A DNA stretch of 36,210 bases from Prochlorococcus sp. AG-363-G03 (GCA_003280265.1 QCFJ01000011.1:1-36210), one strand, 5' to 3'; positions 1 through 10,087 are shown, counted from the stretch's first letter. The notes: generated by a model from the sequence alone, not told the origin. Made by a program: numbers and translations.

Positions 1-347
1 ATAATAAGGCTCCATATTGTGAGATATTATCTCCAATGCCCAAAATAAGAGTTGAAGTGTCTGATACAGGATGTGGTATTTCTGAAATAGATCAACAAAG
101 AATATTTGAACGTTTTTACAGAGTTGAGGATTCAGTTCATACGGAAATAGGGACTGGATTAGGGCTTTCAATTGTCAAAGGTATCGTCGACAAACATGGG
201 AGTGAAATAAGAATGGCTAGTGAACCAAATACAGGAACGACTTTCTGGTTTGAGCTCCCTCTTGAAGATTCGGATTCAGATCAGTTATCACTTAAATCTA
301 CAATGAAAAATTGGGAAATTGAAAATGACAAGTCTTTAATAAAATAG
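1..347 (+). CDS. nblS: Sensor histidine kinase NblS (Hik33/DspA type), C-terminal fragment
   Basis: This is the last ~115 codons of a gene entering from the left; the frame is open from base 3. It carries the end of a HATPase_c domain: the G1 box VSDTGCGIS, the F box IFERFYRVED, and the G2 box GTGLGLSIVKGIVDKHG, ending with TTFWFELP. The VHTEIGTGLGLS stretch closely resembles NblS/Hik33, the membrane kinase that senses high light and other stresses and controls RpaB in cyanobacteria. From what I know of Prochlorococcus, nblS next to kaiC is conserved order, which supports the name. Its stop lies 3 bases from the kaiC stop, so the two genes converge with no room for a terminator. The sensing (HAMP/PAS) half is outside the window, so the exact subfamily is inferred. 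Confidence 0.85.
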   Translation, partial: NKAPYCEILSPMPKIRVEVSDTGCGISEIDQQRIFERFYRVEDSVHTEIGTGLGLSIVKGIVDKHGSEIRMASEPNTGTTFWFELPLEDSDSDQLSLKSTMKNWEIENDKSLIK

Positions 348-350
348 AAA

Positions 351-1853
351 TCACTCTTCTTTCGTTTCAATGGTTTTAAAAACACCAGGAATTTGCTCTT
401 CAGGATTAATTCGATGAGGGGCTCCACTAAAAATTTGTTCAAAATTAGAGAATGAATCTTTAATTTCAGGGCCTTCATTAGTAATGATATATTCACGAAT
501 TCTTTTGTCATGCCATGATCCCCGCATCTTAAAAACATTTATTGCTCTTGCCATTTCCCCTCTTATTTCTACATACTGTAAAAGCAAAATAGTATCAGTT
601 ATCGTCGAAATATGGGAATCAGTAATCGAGTGGCTTCCCATAAATTCTTCTGCAGTATTAGTAAAGAATCCTGCTATTTCTTCTTGTTTTGCATAACCAG
701 TTACTCCAATAACGAACTGTCTAAATGCATTTAAGCTTACACCTCTTGCCAATGCAGATAGTGAATCGATTGCCATCCTGGAAGGTTTATAATCAGTAAT
801 CTCGGATTTGATAATTTGCAGATGATCTTCCAACCCAGTTGATTCTGGATAAGCACAAATAATCTTCAATAATCCATCAGCTTCCATTTTTTCAAAATCA
901 ATCCCCCAGCTAGTTGCATTCCTTAGAAGTTGAGCTCTTGATTCTTCATATGCAAAAAGGATTGTTCGTTCTTTATGTTTATAAGCATCTTCAACAAACT
1001 TAGAAACCAACATCGTTTTCCCAGTACCAGTCGCACCAGTTGCAAGAATAATTGAATCTTGAAAATATCCTCCTCCACACATTTCATCCAAATCAGGGAC
1101 ACCAGAACTTATGCGAATATTTGATGACCTTTGAGTCAATCTCATTGCACCTAAAGGAAATGCAACTATTCCTTGGGGACCCATTGTGAAAGGGAATTCA
1201 CCCTTCATATGAGTAGTTCCTCTTAATTTCAAAATTTCTACAGTTCTTCGCCTCTTCTCTGCTTCTAAAACATTTCTTAAAATCACAACATTGTCAGAAA
1301 CAAATTCTTCAACTCCATATCTAGCAATTGGACCATATTCATCTATTCTTTCAGTTGTCATAACAGTAGTCACTCCTATTTCTTTTAGTCTTGCTATTAG
1401 TCGAAAAATCTCTCTTCTAACAACATAAATAGCGTCATATTGTTGAAAAACTGCTGTCATTGAATCTATAGCCACTCTTTTAGCTTTGAACTTTCTAATG
1501 GCATAACTAATCCTTTCAATTAACCCAGATAAATCAAAACTTCCAGCTACATCTTGTCCTTCTGGGTCTGGTGATGCATCTAAAATAAAAAGTTTATTTT
1601 GGTCAATTAATTCTTGTAAATCCCAACCAAAACTTGCGGCATTTCGAACTATGTCTAGAGGTGATTCTTCAAAAGTAACAAAAATCCCAGGTTCATCAAA
1701 ATTACATATTCCATGATGAAGATATTGCAGAGAAAAAACTGTTTTACCAGTCCCTGATGTTCCGCTAACTAAAGTGCTTCGTGCATTAGGCAACCCACCA
1801 TGACAGATATCATCAAAGCCCTCGATCCCAGTGGGGAGTTTTTGAACATGCAT
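351..1853 (-). CDS. kaiC: Circadian clock ATPase/autokinase KaiC
   Basis: Double-domain RecA-like ATPase of 500 residues, the central oscillator protein. The CI domain has Walker A GTSGTGKT (31-38) and the catalytic pair E62-E63 (FEES). The CII domain has Walker A GATGTGKT (273-280) and E303-E304 (YEES). The autophosphorylation sites are S416 and T417 in HISTITDT, with T411 nearby, corresponding to S431/T432/T426 of Synechococcus elongatus. The N-terminus is about 15 residues shorter than in S. elongatus, and a TAA lies just upstream of the ATG, so the start is secure. The C-terminal tail after FSGAPHRI differs from the S. elongatus SELSRIV segment, which is where KaiA binds. It lies downstream of kaiB, as in a kaiBC operon, with a 129-base gap. 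Confidence 0.97.
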   Translation of the reverse strand: MHVQKLPTGIEGFDDICHGGLPNARSTLVSGTSGTGKTVFSLQYLHHGICNFDEPGIFVTFEESPLDIVRNAASFGWDLQELIDQNKLFILDASPDPEGQDVAGSFDLSGLIERISYAIRKFKAKRVAIDSMTAVFQQYDAIYVVRREIFRLIARLKEIGVTTVMTTERIDEYGPIARYGVEEFVSDNVVILRNVLEAEKRRRTVEILKLRGTTHMKGEFPFTMGPQGIVAFPLGAMRLTQRSSNIRISSGVPDLDEMCGGGYFQDSIILATGATGTGKTMLVSKFVEDAYKHKERTILFAYEESRAQLLRNATSWGIDFEKMEADGLLKIICAYPESTGLEDHLQIIKSEITDYKPSRMAIDSLSALARGVSLNAFRQFVIGVTGYAKQEEIAGFFTNTAEEFMGSHSITDSHISTITDTILLLQYVEIRGEMARAINVFKMRGSWHDKRIREYIITNEGPEIKDSFSNFEQIFSGAPHRINPEEQIPGVFKTIETKEE

Positions 1854-1982
1854 GTTTGGTCGAATTTTTTATTGAAGAGCGCTTAAAGCTGTTATGAGTA
1901 AAACATAATCAACAAACACTAAGAATTGCTTAGTTATCGGTTGGGCTTAAGAATTCATTTACTTCTTGTTGAATTAGCTAAA

Positions 1983-2306
1983 TTATTTATCAGAAGAGTA
2001 AAACATTTCCTGATCTGAAAGTTCATCATACAAAAGGTCCAATCCAATTAGCACCTTTTCTCTATCTGAAAGGTCTCCAATGATTCTTCGTACAGGTGGG
2101 GGTAATATCTTAGATAAAGTTGGCGTTGCAAGGATTTTATCTTCCTCGGCTAATTGAGGACTTTTTAAAACATCAATAACTTTAAGAGCATAGACACCTT
2201 TAAATTCACTTTCTAAGATTTGTCTCAAAGTGTTCAAAGCCCTCATAGAGTTGGGGGTATTCCCAGCCACATAGAGCTTAAGGATATATGTCTTTCTTGC
2301 ACTCAT
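1983..2306 (-). CDS. kaiB: Circadian clock protein KaiB
   Basis: 107-residue thioredoxin-fold clock protein that binds the CI ring of phosphorylated KaiC. The N-terminal [14 protein letters not shown] and the central [20 protein letters not shown] are characteristic, followed by [14 protein letters not shown]. The ATG at 2306 gives the normal length. It is first in the kaiB-kaiC pair on this strand. In S. elongatus kaiA sits upstream of kaiB; here the next 170 bases hold no kaiA and lead directly to the divergent rplU. Confidence 0.97.
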   Translation of the reverse strand: MSARKTYILKLYVAGNTPNSMRALNTLRQILESEFKGVYALKVIDVLKSPQLAEEDKILATPTLSKILPPPVRRIIGDLSDREKVLIGLDLLYDELSDQEMFYSSDK

Positions 2307-2401
2307 TTAAAAACCTCTTAAAAATCAATAGAACTTTGCCCTACTTAGATCTTGACTAAGTAACCAACAAAAAGCCAGAATGTTAGTTTGTTTTTCGATT
2401 A

Positions 2402-2418
2402 CGATTAAGGCTTAATCG
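2402..2418. promoter_or_regulatory. Perfect 17-nt palindrome between divergent kaiB and rplU
   Basis: The sequence CGATTAAGGCTTAATCG has two exact 8-base arms around one central base. It sits in the 171-base divergent region, about 60 bases before the rplU start and about 96 bases before the kaiB start. A dimeric regulator operator is plausible for either gene; a hairpin is less likely because the spacer is one base. The palindrome is observed; the function is inference. Confidence 0.4.
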
Positions 2419-2477
2419 ATTAAAAGAAGGAAACCCTTTTTATTTTATTTCGAGCCTTAACGTGTCACCAAATAATC

Positions 2478-2894
2478 ATGGCTGATAAAAAATCAACTCC
2501 CACAAAGAACACAACACAAGATAAAACTTACGCGATAGTTGAAGCCTCAGGAAAACAATTTTGGCTTCAACCCAACCGTTATTACGATTTAGACAGATGC
2601 AATGCAGAAGTTAATGATGTTTTGACTCTTGAAAAAGTGCTTCTGCTTAACGATGGTAAAGATTTAAAGCTTGGGAAACCTTATGTAAAAGATGCGAAAG
2701 TAGAAATTAAAATCTTAGAGCATAGAAGAGGTCCAAAAATAATAGTCTATAAAATGAGACCAAAGAAAAAGACAAGAAGAAAAAATGGACATCGTCAAGA
2801 ATTAACAAGAGTTTTAGTTCAATCAATATCAGTAGAATCAAAAAATAAAAAGACAAAAGACACCAAAACTACTACTGCTAAAGTAGAATCATAA
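2478..2894 (+). CDS. rplU: 50S ribosomal protein L21
   Basis: Large-subunit protein that binds 23S rRNA. The core from YAIVEASGKQFWLQPNRYYDLDR through VLLLNDGKDLKLGKPYV to KMRPKKKTRRKNGHRQ is typical L21. At 138 residues it is longer than the ~100-residue E. coli protein because it has a ~15-residue charged N-terminal extension and a lysine/threonine-rich tail after the conserved RVLVQSI. Start is ATG. It lies 28 bases ahead of rpmA, the usual rplU-rpmA operon. Confidence 0.97.
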   Translation: MADKKSTPTKNTTQDKTYAIVEASGKQFWLQPNRYYDLDRCNAEVNDVLTLEKVLLLNDGKDLKLGKPYVKDAKVEIKILEHRRGPKIIVYKMRPKKKTRRKNGHRQELTRVLVQSISVESKNKKTKDTKTTTAKVES

Positions 2895-2922
2895 AAATTA
2901 AAATTAAAAGATTCCATAAATC

Positions 2923-3195
2923 ATGGCTCATAAGAAAGGTACTGGATCAACAAGGAATGGGAGAGACTCAAACTCCAAAAGACTTGGTGTAAAAGCTTAT
3001 GGTGGTGAAAAAGTAACTGCGGGGTCTATTCTCATTCGCCAAAGAGGTACATCTATACTTCCAGGGATTAATGTAGGCAGAGGAAAAGATGATACTCTTT
3101 TCGCTCTAGCTGATGGTTCAGTTCATTTTGAAAGTATCCGAAGAGGGCTAAAGAATAGAAAAAGAATCAATATATCCACTGCTAAAGCTGTTTAG
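2923..3195 (+). CDS. rpmA: 50S ribosomal protein L27
   Basis: 90-residue protein near the peptidyl-transferase centre. It begins [19 protein letters not shown], and the [30 protein letters not shown] core is diagnostic. There is no cleavable N-terminal extension of the Firmicutes type. Co-directional with rplU. Its stop is one base from the stop of the converging methyltransferase gene. Confidence 0.97.
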   Translation: MAHKKGTGSTRNGRDSNSKRLGVKAYGGEKVTAGSILIRQRGTSILPGINVGRGKDDTLFALADGSVHFESIRRGLKNRKRINISTAKAV

Positions 3196-3196
3196 T

Positions 3197-3964
3197 TTAT
3201 TTTTTTAAAGGTTTATAAGCTCGAGTAGTAATTAAAAAAGGATGGAACACTTCTAAGAAGTTTAATTGTAAGGTAGAAAAAAAATTCTCAATAAGAATAG
3301 GATCATCAAAATGGAAAGGATATTCTCCGTTTTTACCTTTATAAAAATACCAATTCATTAAAGCTATCCCTTTAGGAGAAAGTTTTTCCAAAAATATTCT
3401 CAATTGTTTTGCTGGATCTGGAAGATGTTCTAAGACATCCAAACAAATAAGAGAATCAAAAATCACATCAGAGGTGCTTTCTAAATCTCTAAAAACTGAA
3501 ATCTTTTTCTCTATACCCAATTCCTTAGATCTATGTTCTACAAAACTACGGTTTTGAGGATTAAGATCCACAAACCAAACATGTTCAACATCTGGCAAAA
3601 ATGATGCAGCCAGAGCATGCGTACCAATACCACCGCCAAAATCTAAAACTTTTCCAGAGGCAAATTTTTGTTGTAAACGAAGAGTATCAGCTATGTAATT
3701 AGAACTATTTAAATGCCAAGATGCAAGGTCTATTAAATGAGCATCTCCAACTTCTGCCTCATAAAAATCACCTGCATTTTTCTCAGTAAACGCTCCTGGA
3801 TGCAGAGCCGCCAAATCATGAACACCGTTAATTAACCTTTGATCTAGTTGATCATTATTTATATGAAGGAAATCAATAAGGTGTTTCTTTAAATTAAAGC
3901 CATCTTTAAGGAAGCAGGAAATACTTAGATCTAAATTGGTCATATTATTTGGCTCTCTGAACAC
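3197..3964 (-). CDS. SAM-dependent methyltransferase, class I, unknown substrate
   Basis: 255-residue protein with a Rossmann methyltransferase fold. Motif I is VLDFGGGIGTHALAA (about 105-119), an acidic loop VWFVDLNPQN follows, and DSLICLDVLEHLPDP (about 168-182) is the typical motif of ubiquinone/menaquinone-biosynthesis-like and TylF-like methyltransferases. The ~90-residue N-terminal part has no motif I recognise. The longest reading starts at a GTG (3964); an ATG at 3943 (MTNLDLSISC) is equally possible and I slightly prefer it. The gene is divergent from truB and converges on rpmA. The substrate cannot be read from the sequence. Confidence 0.8.
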   Translation of the reverse strand: MFREPNNMTNLDLSISCFLKDGFNLKKHLIDFLHINNDQLDQRLINGVHDLAALHPGAFTEKNAGDFYEAEVGDAHLIDLASWHLNSSNYIADTLRLQQKFASGKVLDFGGGIGTHALAASFLPDVEHVWFVDLNPQNRSFVEHRSKELGIEKKISVFRDLESTSDVIFDSLICLDVLEHLPDPAKQLRIFLEKLSPKGIALMNWYFYKGKNGEYPFHFDDPILIENFFSTLQLNFLEVFHPFLITTRAYKPLKK

Positions 3965-4039
3965 ACTAAGTTATAACTTTAAATGTTCAGGGTTACTTGA
4001 ACAATCTTTTTACGTGAGCCTCAACCTACAATACTAATT

Positions 4040-4978
4040 TTGGAAAAACCTTTTGGATTTGTTGTCATTGATAAGCCTGCTGGGCTTACTTCTCATGATT
4101 GCGTGAATAGACTTCGAAAAGTATTTGATATCAAAAAAATTGGACATAGTGGAACACTAGATCCCTCAGTTACTGGTGTACTACCAATAGCGATAGGTGA
4201 TGCGACAAGATTAATCCCTTATTTACAAGGCTCTAAAGCCTATACAGGAATCATTCAGTTGGGGACCACTACGAATACTGATGATATGCAAGGAGAAATC
4301 ATAGAATCAAAAATTTTGCCATTAATTAGCAAAAATGATATAAATTGTATACTAGACAATTTCAGAGGCGAGATATTACAAAAGCCCCCTATTTTCTCTA
4401 GTGTTCATATTAAAGGAGAGAGAGCTTATAAGAAAGCAAGAAAAGGAGAGAAATTTGATTTAACACCTAAAAAAATAACCATAAACAAATTAAATTTAAT
4501 AAGCTGGTCACAAAGTAATGGTGAGTTATTAGTTGACGTCGACTGCTCAACAGGAACATACATTAGATCCTTGGCTAGAGATATTGGAGATAAAATTGGA
4601 TGTGGTGGTCATTTGAAAAAGTTGAGACGCACCAAAGCCTATAATTTCAACGAGAAACACTCAATACTACTTCCTGAGAAATCAGAATTTTATCCAGAAA
4701 AAAATAAACCTAGAGTCCTTAACCCTAATATTTTTTTTGAACATCTTTCTTCTTTTAAATTAATTTCTGAAGAAGAGATTCTTAGTTGGCGCTCAGGAAG
4801 AAAGATAAGTTTTCAAAATAATATAAAACGTTTAAAGTTATCTAAGAACAAAAAAATTGAAAATAGTAGTATTAATAATATATTAGTATTGGATATTGAA
4901 AATAAAATCCTTGGGATAGCAGTTTTAGATAAAAGTTATGCAATTAAGCCTAAGGTTGTTTTTAATGCAATTGGTTAA
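4040..4978 (+). CDS. truB: tRNA pseudouridine(55) synthase TruB
   Basis: Makes pseudouridine 55 in the T loop of tRNAs. The N-terminus GFVVIDKPAGLTSHD is followed by HSGTLDPSVTGVLPIAIGDATRLIPY, with catalytic Asp41 in GTLDP. Later motifs include KPPIFSSVHIKGERAY and CSTGTYIRSLARDIG. The length of 312 is normal; the last ~100 residues are lysine/asparagine-rich and poorly conserved. The start is TTG at 4040, supported by conservation immediately after it. The rplU-rpmA-truB neighbourhood, with the methyltransferase inserted on the opposite strand, is a familiar picocyanobacterial arrangement. Confidence 0.96.
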   Translation: MEKPFGFVVIDKPAGLTSHDCVNRLRKVFDIKKIGHSGTLDPSVTGVLPIAIGDATRLIPYLQGSKAYTGIIQLGTTTNTDDMQGEIIESKILPLISKNDINCILDNFRGEILQKPPIFSSVHIKGERAYKKARKGEKFDLTPKKITINKLNLISWSQSNGELLVDVDCSTGTYIRSLARDIGDKIGCGGHLKKLRRTKAYNFNEKHSILLPEKSEFYPEKNKPRVLNPNIFFEHLSSFKLISEEEILSWRSGRKISFQNNIKRLKLSKNKKIENSSINNILVLDIENKILGIAVLDKSYAIKPKVVFNAIG

Positions 4979-5029
4979 ACTAATAAAATATAAAACTTAT
5001 ATTATTAATCTATAACCAATAATATTTAA

Positions 5030-6247
5030 CTAATAGGTTTTGATTTGTACTCCCGTATAATAATGTTTAAGGATTTCACGAAAACTTGATCCTTTTTCAG
5101 CCATAGCTTTAGCGCCCCATTGGCTCATTCCTACCCCATGCCCAGCGCCATAACCTCTCACTAATAAGAAATAGTCTTTTGGAATCTCCGGTAGAGGTTG
5201 AGGTGCCATATCATTGAAAACTTTATTATAAATATTCAATTTATTATCTAAATTACTTTGTTTATATTTTAAATACACATCAAATTTAGTACTAAGCAAT
5301 TGTAATTTTTTTCTTAAATTTTTCCCAGAGATATTCTTGTTTCCATTCAACCCATAAAGTTTAATTTTCAAGACTCTATTAGTATTGCTTTTGTTAATAA
5401 TTTGTATACTGTTTACTCCACCCAAGTCAGGAAAGATTTCGTCTAACTCTCCTGAAGTAAATTTATTACTCCATCTATACTTTTCACCGTTTTGATCATA
5501 GTCTATAACACTTTTTAAATAAGGTAATTGATACTTCCAAACTGTGCCACTATTCTCAGTCCTCCCACCAGAACTACTATGAAAAACTGCCTCTATAAGT
5601 TTATTTTTATAAAACAAAGCAAGTGATCTTGTACTTTTGACTGCTCTATTTATTTTTGCTGTTTCAGCTTCAAGTCCTAAATAAACTTGACTTTCTTGAG
5701 TTGAATGAATATCAAAGGATTCATTCTCATCTAAAAGTTTTAAAGCATAAGTCCTAGCTGCTATTGCTTGAGCTTGAAGTGCTGCAAATGGAAATTCTTT
5801 AGGCATTTCACTACCGACAACACTTTTTAAATATTTCTCTAAGTTTAAAGAATTTATTATTTGCAAATTCTGATCATTCAAAGAAATTCTTAAGTCTCCC
5901 GCATATCTTCTATTTTTATACCAAATGCCTCTATCATCATTATTTTTGATTATTAAATTAAAGTTCTTTGGTAATTCAAACCAAGAATTTTTATTGTTGT
6001 TAATAGAATAGTTAACATTGCCATTATCGTAAATTATATTTATAGATTTAATAGATCTTTGTTTAGAAGAAATCCCTTTAACAAAAAAAGATTTGGCACC
6101 ATCTGCTCTAAATCTTACCTTTTTTTCTTGACCAATTAAGACTCTTATTACTGGATCTTTAGCAGCAATTGCCTTTAATGGGGAGATGAAAAATATAGCT
6201 AAAAACATCATGGCCCATCCCTTACTAATTTTAGGTGACGTGCTCAC
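5030..6247 (-). CDS. SpoIID/LytB-domain protein, secreted, probably cell-wall associated
   Basis: 405 residues with a signal peptide at the N-terminus (WAMMFLAIFFISPLKAIAA). The SpoIID domain shows VVGSEMPKEFPFAALQAQAIAARTYAL near 140-170 and ends with GYGAGHGVGMSQWGAKAMAEKGSSF near the C-terminus, the two most conserved SpoIID stretches. In Bacillus, SpoIID cleaves denuded peptidoglycan and LytB enhances the LytC amidase. In cyanobacteria the family is common, and a role in cell-wall remodelling is inferred. The longest reading begins with GTG at 6247; an internal ATG (Met13 or Met14) would leave an adequate signal peptide. Divergent from rnz. Confidence 0.88.
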   Translation of the reverse strand: MSTSPKISKGWAMMFLAIFFISPLKAIAAKDPVIRVLIGQEKKVRFRADGAKSFFVKGISSKQRSIKSINIIYDNGNVNYSINNNKNSWFELPKNFNLIIKNNDDRGIWYKNRRYAGDLRISLNDQNLQIINSLNLEKYLKSVVGSEMPKEFPFAALQAQAIAARTYALKLLDENESFDIHSTQESQVYLGLEAETAKINRAVKSTRSLALFYKNKLIEAVFHSSSGGRTENSGTVWKYQLPYLKSVIDYDQNGEKYRWSNKFTSGELDEIFPDLGGVNSIQIINKSNTNRVLKIKLYGLNGNKNISGKNLRKKLQLLSTKFDVYLKYKQSNLDNKLNIYNKVFNDMAPQPLPEIPKDYFLLVRGYGAGHGVGMSQWGAKAMAEKGSSFREILKHYYTGVQIKTY

Positions 6248-6344
6248 AATAAAAATTGAATTTAGGTACTAATTCTGCCTATAAGATAGAAGATCTACCA
6301 GTGGTCAAAGCTTTGAATGGCACCATGTACTAAAGAGGAGAAAC

Positions 6345-7301
6345 TTGCAAATCACTTTTCTAGGAACAAGCTCAGGAGTTCCAACTCTAACTAGAAACGT
6401 ATCAGCGATGGTACTAAAGCCTCCACAAAGATCAGATTTGTGGTTGTTTGATTGTGGTGAAGGTACTCAACATCAATTCATAAGAAGCAAGCTTAAATTA
6501 TCTCAAATAAAAAAAATATTCATAACTCATATGCATGGTGATCATGTGTATGGCCTACCAGGACTTTTATCAAGTATTGGGTTAGCTGGAAGCAGCTCTG
6601 GAATTGAGCTTTATGGACCAGCACCTCTTAAAAATTTTATTGATGCTTGCTTGTATAACAGTTCCAGCAGATTGGCTTACTCTTTAAAATTCCATAGGGT
6701 AGAAAATTCTGCTTTTCAAAAAGAAATTTTATTTGAAGATTCCGATTTAGAAGTAAAAGTTGCTCCACTCAAGCATCGAATCCCATCTTTTGCTTACAGG
6801 GTGAACCAGAAAGCCAGACCAGGTAAATTCAATATAGATAAAGCAAAATCAGAAAAGATAGCTCCTGGCCCCATATACGCCGCCCTTCAGCGTGGCGAAG
6901 AAGTGAGATTGGAGGATGGACGAATTTTTTCTGGAAAAGAATTCTGCGGGCCTCCTAGAGCTGGTATTAGCATGGTTTATTGCACGGACACTGTTTATAC
7001 AGAATCCGCAGTTGAACTTTCGCGAGAAGCTGATCTATTAATTCATGAAGCTACATATAGTTTTCAAGAAACCGAAATGGCATATCAACGAGGCCATTCA
7101 ACTTCCAGCATGGCGGCTCAAATTGCTGCAAAAGCGAACGTAAATCAATTGATTTTGACTCATTTGAGCCCGAGATATACCCCTGGGAATGAAACAAGTC
7201 CTAATGATTTGCTTAATGAAGCAAAAGCCATTTTTCCAAATACCCAGTTAGCAAAAGACTTTTTGCAAATTGATATAAAGAAACGCTGCAACAGTTCTTG
7301 A
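6345..7301 (+). CDS. rnz: Ribonuclease Z (tRNA 3'-processing endonuclease)
   Basis: Metallo-beta-lactamase-fold nuclease that trims tRNA 3' trailers. [14 protein letters not shown] opens the protein. The zinc motif HMHGDH gives H62, H64, D66 and H67. [17 protein letters not shown] and LLIHEATY follow, then GHSTSSMAA and LTHLSPRY supply the remaining ligands. The length of 318 matches the short bacterial form. Start is TTG at 6345, 5 bases after a good AGGAG, which decides it. This activity is needed for tRNAs lacking an encoded CCA, like the tRNA-Val at 13,352. Confidence 0.96.
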   Translation: MQITFLGTSSGVPTLTRNVSAMVLKPPQRSDLWLFDCGEGTQHQFIRSKLKLSQIKKIFITHMHGDHVYGLPGLLSSIGLAGSSSGIELYGPAPLKNFIDACLYNSSSRLAYSLKFHRVENSAFQKEILFEDSDLEVKVAPLKHRIPSFAYRVNQKARPGKFNIDKAKSEKIAPGPIYAALQRGEEVRLEDGRIFSGKEFCGPPRAGISMVYCTDTVYTESAVELSREADLLIHEATYSFQETEMAYQRGHSTSSMAAQIAAKANVNQLILTHLSPRYTPGNETSPNDLLNEAKAIFPNTQLAKDFLQIDIKKRCNSS

Positions 7302-7375
7302 TCCCTTGCCTATGAAATGCCACTACATGAAACAATGGTCGAGTTTGGTGCTTCCGTCAATCGCTGGCGTTATTA

Positions 7376-7924
7376 ATGGATTCTTTTATTTCTTCTCTTA
7401 AACGGTCCCTTACAAGACTATTTGTTTTGATACCTGTGCTTGTAAGTCTCATCATTAGTCCTCTTTCTGCAAGTGCCTTGTATCCCAGCGATCCTTCTTC
7501 TGTGGATACCTTAGATACAAGCTTGGCTGGTAAGGACTTGCAAAATACAGAGTATGTAAAATACGACTTGTCAGGGAAAGATCTTGGTGGAGCTAATTTC
7601 ACTGGGGCATATTTCAGTGTCTCAACTTTGAAGAACTCTGATCTAACAGGCGCAAATATGACAAATGTCATTGCCTATGCAACAAGGTTTGATAATGCGA
7701 ACCTCACAAATGTAAAACTGACTGGTGCAGAGCTTCTGAAGAGTGTTTTTGATGGTGCAACCATTGATGGCGCTGACTTTACTGATGCAGTCTTAGATAG
7801 AAGTCAACAAAAGAATCTATGCAAAGTAGCTACTGGAAGCACAGCCGAAAGTCTTGGTTGTAGCACTACAGCTGCTGGATATGTTCCTGCAACTAAAGGT
7901 AAAGGTTTCAACCCAGGTACTTAA
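7376..7924 (+). CDS. Pentapeptide-repeat protein, exported (probably thylakoid lumen)
   Basis: 182 residues. The N-terminus has basic residues then a hydrophobic stretch (LFVLIPVLVSLIISPLSASA), a signal peptide with cleavage likely after SASA. From about residue 60 to 140 it shows A(D/N)LXX-type repeats such as ANFTGAYF, SDLTGANMTN, ANLTNVKLTG and ADFTDAVLD, which build a right-handed quadrilateral beta-helix. The C-terminus has two cysteines in LCKVATGSTAESLGC. It resembles the family of small lumenal pentapeptide proteins of cyanobacteria and chloroplasts, whose function is unknown. Followed by a strong terminator. Confidence 0.85.
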   Translation: MDSFISSLKRSLTRLFVLIPVLVSLIISPLSASALYPSDPSSVDTLDTSLAGKDLQNTEYVKYDLSGKDLGGANFTGAYFSVSTLKNSDLTGANMTNVIAYATRFDNANLTNVKLTGAELLKSVFDGATIDGADFTDAVLDRSQQKNLCKVATGSTAESLGCSTTAAGYVPATKGKGFNPGT

Positions 7925-7950
7925 ATTTATCCAAAATTTAAAAACCAATA

Positions 7951-7978
7951 AAAAAGGGGCCAAATGGCCCCTTTTTTA
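7951..7978. terminator. Bidirectional rho-independent terminator
   Basis: A GGGGCC / GGCCCC stem with an AAAT loop has a run of A on the left and six T on the right, so it reads as a terminator on both strands. It lies between the convergent pentapeptide gene and the small gene at 7999-8190. Confidence 0.9.
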
Positions 7979-7998
7979 TTGGTTGAAAACTAACATTT

Positions 7999-8190
7999 TC
8001 ACTTGGTAATAAGAAAGAAAGCCGCTGCAGCTCCGCCAACCGCAAACATTGGAAGACCCACAAGCAAATGTGAGGTACCAAAGCCAAATCCTTTTTGGCG
8101 CAATATAAAATAGCCAACCCCAGCAGCTCCAGCAGCCAATGGAATAGCAGCGGTGGCAGCAGAAGCAACAGCGTGATAGTCGAAGTTCAT
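7999..8190 (-). CDS. Small two-helix membrane protein, unknown function
   Basis: 63 residues, rich in Ala and Gly, with two hydrophobic segments: roughly 10-30 (ATAAIPLAAGAAGVGYFILR) and 43-62 (LLVGLPMFAVGGAAAAFFLI), joined by the loop QKGFGFGTSH. ATG start. It ends against the bidirectional terminator. I do not recognise the family; the look is of a conserved picocyanobacterial membrane protein. A longer overlapping frame on the same strand (7938-8168) is out of frame and unconvincing. Confidence 0.7.
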   Translation of the reverse strand: MNFDYHAVASAATAAIPLAAGAAGVGYFILRQKGFGFGTSHLLVGLPMFAVGGAAAAFFLITK

Positions 8191-8281
8191 CCCTGTGTTG
8201 AAATTTAATTACTTACAATTATCCTTCAAATTTGAAAAATGGTATGAACTTATGCGCGAAATGCTTCATATCTTCATCACT

Positions 8282-8704
8282 TTAAATCGAAAAAGAGTTT
8301 TCAATTTTTCTAGATTCATCATGTTGAGGTGCAATATTTGAGCTATCTCTGGAACGCGGATGTTTGCTATACCACCATTCCTGAATATTTGTATCTAAAC
8401 GACGAGAAAACAAAGTCAAGATTGTTTTTGTTGGCTTAACGCCTGGTTGAATAATTTCAACAGAATATGATGGGCATTTTTGTGCAGCAATATCAGCAAC
8501 AAATCTTTTCCCAATTCTTCTCCAACTAGGTTCCTTACTTCGCCATGAGAGTCTGCAACACGGCCAAGGTAATTCTTCACGGTCATAGAGTCGACAACAT
8601 GGGCCTAACACCCTAAAACTAAATTGTCCTCCAATACTTGAGTGAATAGATCCATGATCTAAAAGACCTTGAACTTTATCTGTTGGTAAAACTTCTGAAA
8701 TCAA
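8282..8704 (-). CDS. Conserved-looking hypothetical soluble protein
   Basis: 140 residues with no membrane segment or signal. The most protein-like part is the middle: two CC pairs in GPCCRLYDREELPWPCCRLSW, a basic/Trp stretch (WRSKEPSWRRIGKRF), then VADIAAQKCPSYSVEI. Start at TTG 8704. The cysteine pairs suggest metal or disulfide chemistry, but there is no recognised motif. The gene is flanked by ordinary cyanobacterial genes on the same strand, but there is no operon evidence beyond orientation. Confidence 0.6.
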   Translation of the reverse strand: MISEVLPTDKVQGLLDHGSIHSSIGGQFSFRVLGPCCRLYDREELPWPCCRLSWRSKEPSWRRIGKRFVADIAAQKCPSYSVEIIQPGVKPTKTILTLFSRRLDTNIQEWWYSKHPRSRDSSNIAPQHDESRKIENSFSI

Positions 8705-8813
8705 TTAATCTCTAAATAATTTTATTTGCGCTCATGAGCACATTAACCAGAGGTTGGCGAGAAAGAAGATACTTGGCAAGCTAAACGATAAAAATCTGGC
8801 GAAAAAATTAATA

Positions 8814-10086
<1,273 letters not shown>

Positions 10087-10087
10087 A

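Noticed and set aside
281-538. 85-residue minus-strand frame over the nblS/kaiC ends
   Set aside because: It lies across two well-supported genes in a different frame and has low-complexity Lys/Leu content.
484-696. 70-residue frame antisense to kaiC
   Set aside because: Complementary-strand shadow of the conserved KaiC coding sequence.
7938-8168. 76-residue Leu-rich frame overlapping the 7999-8190 gene
   Set aside because: Same strand, other frame. It would extend through the terminator, and its composition looks like a shifted reading of an Ala/Gly-rich gene.
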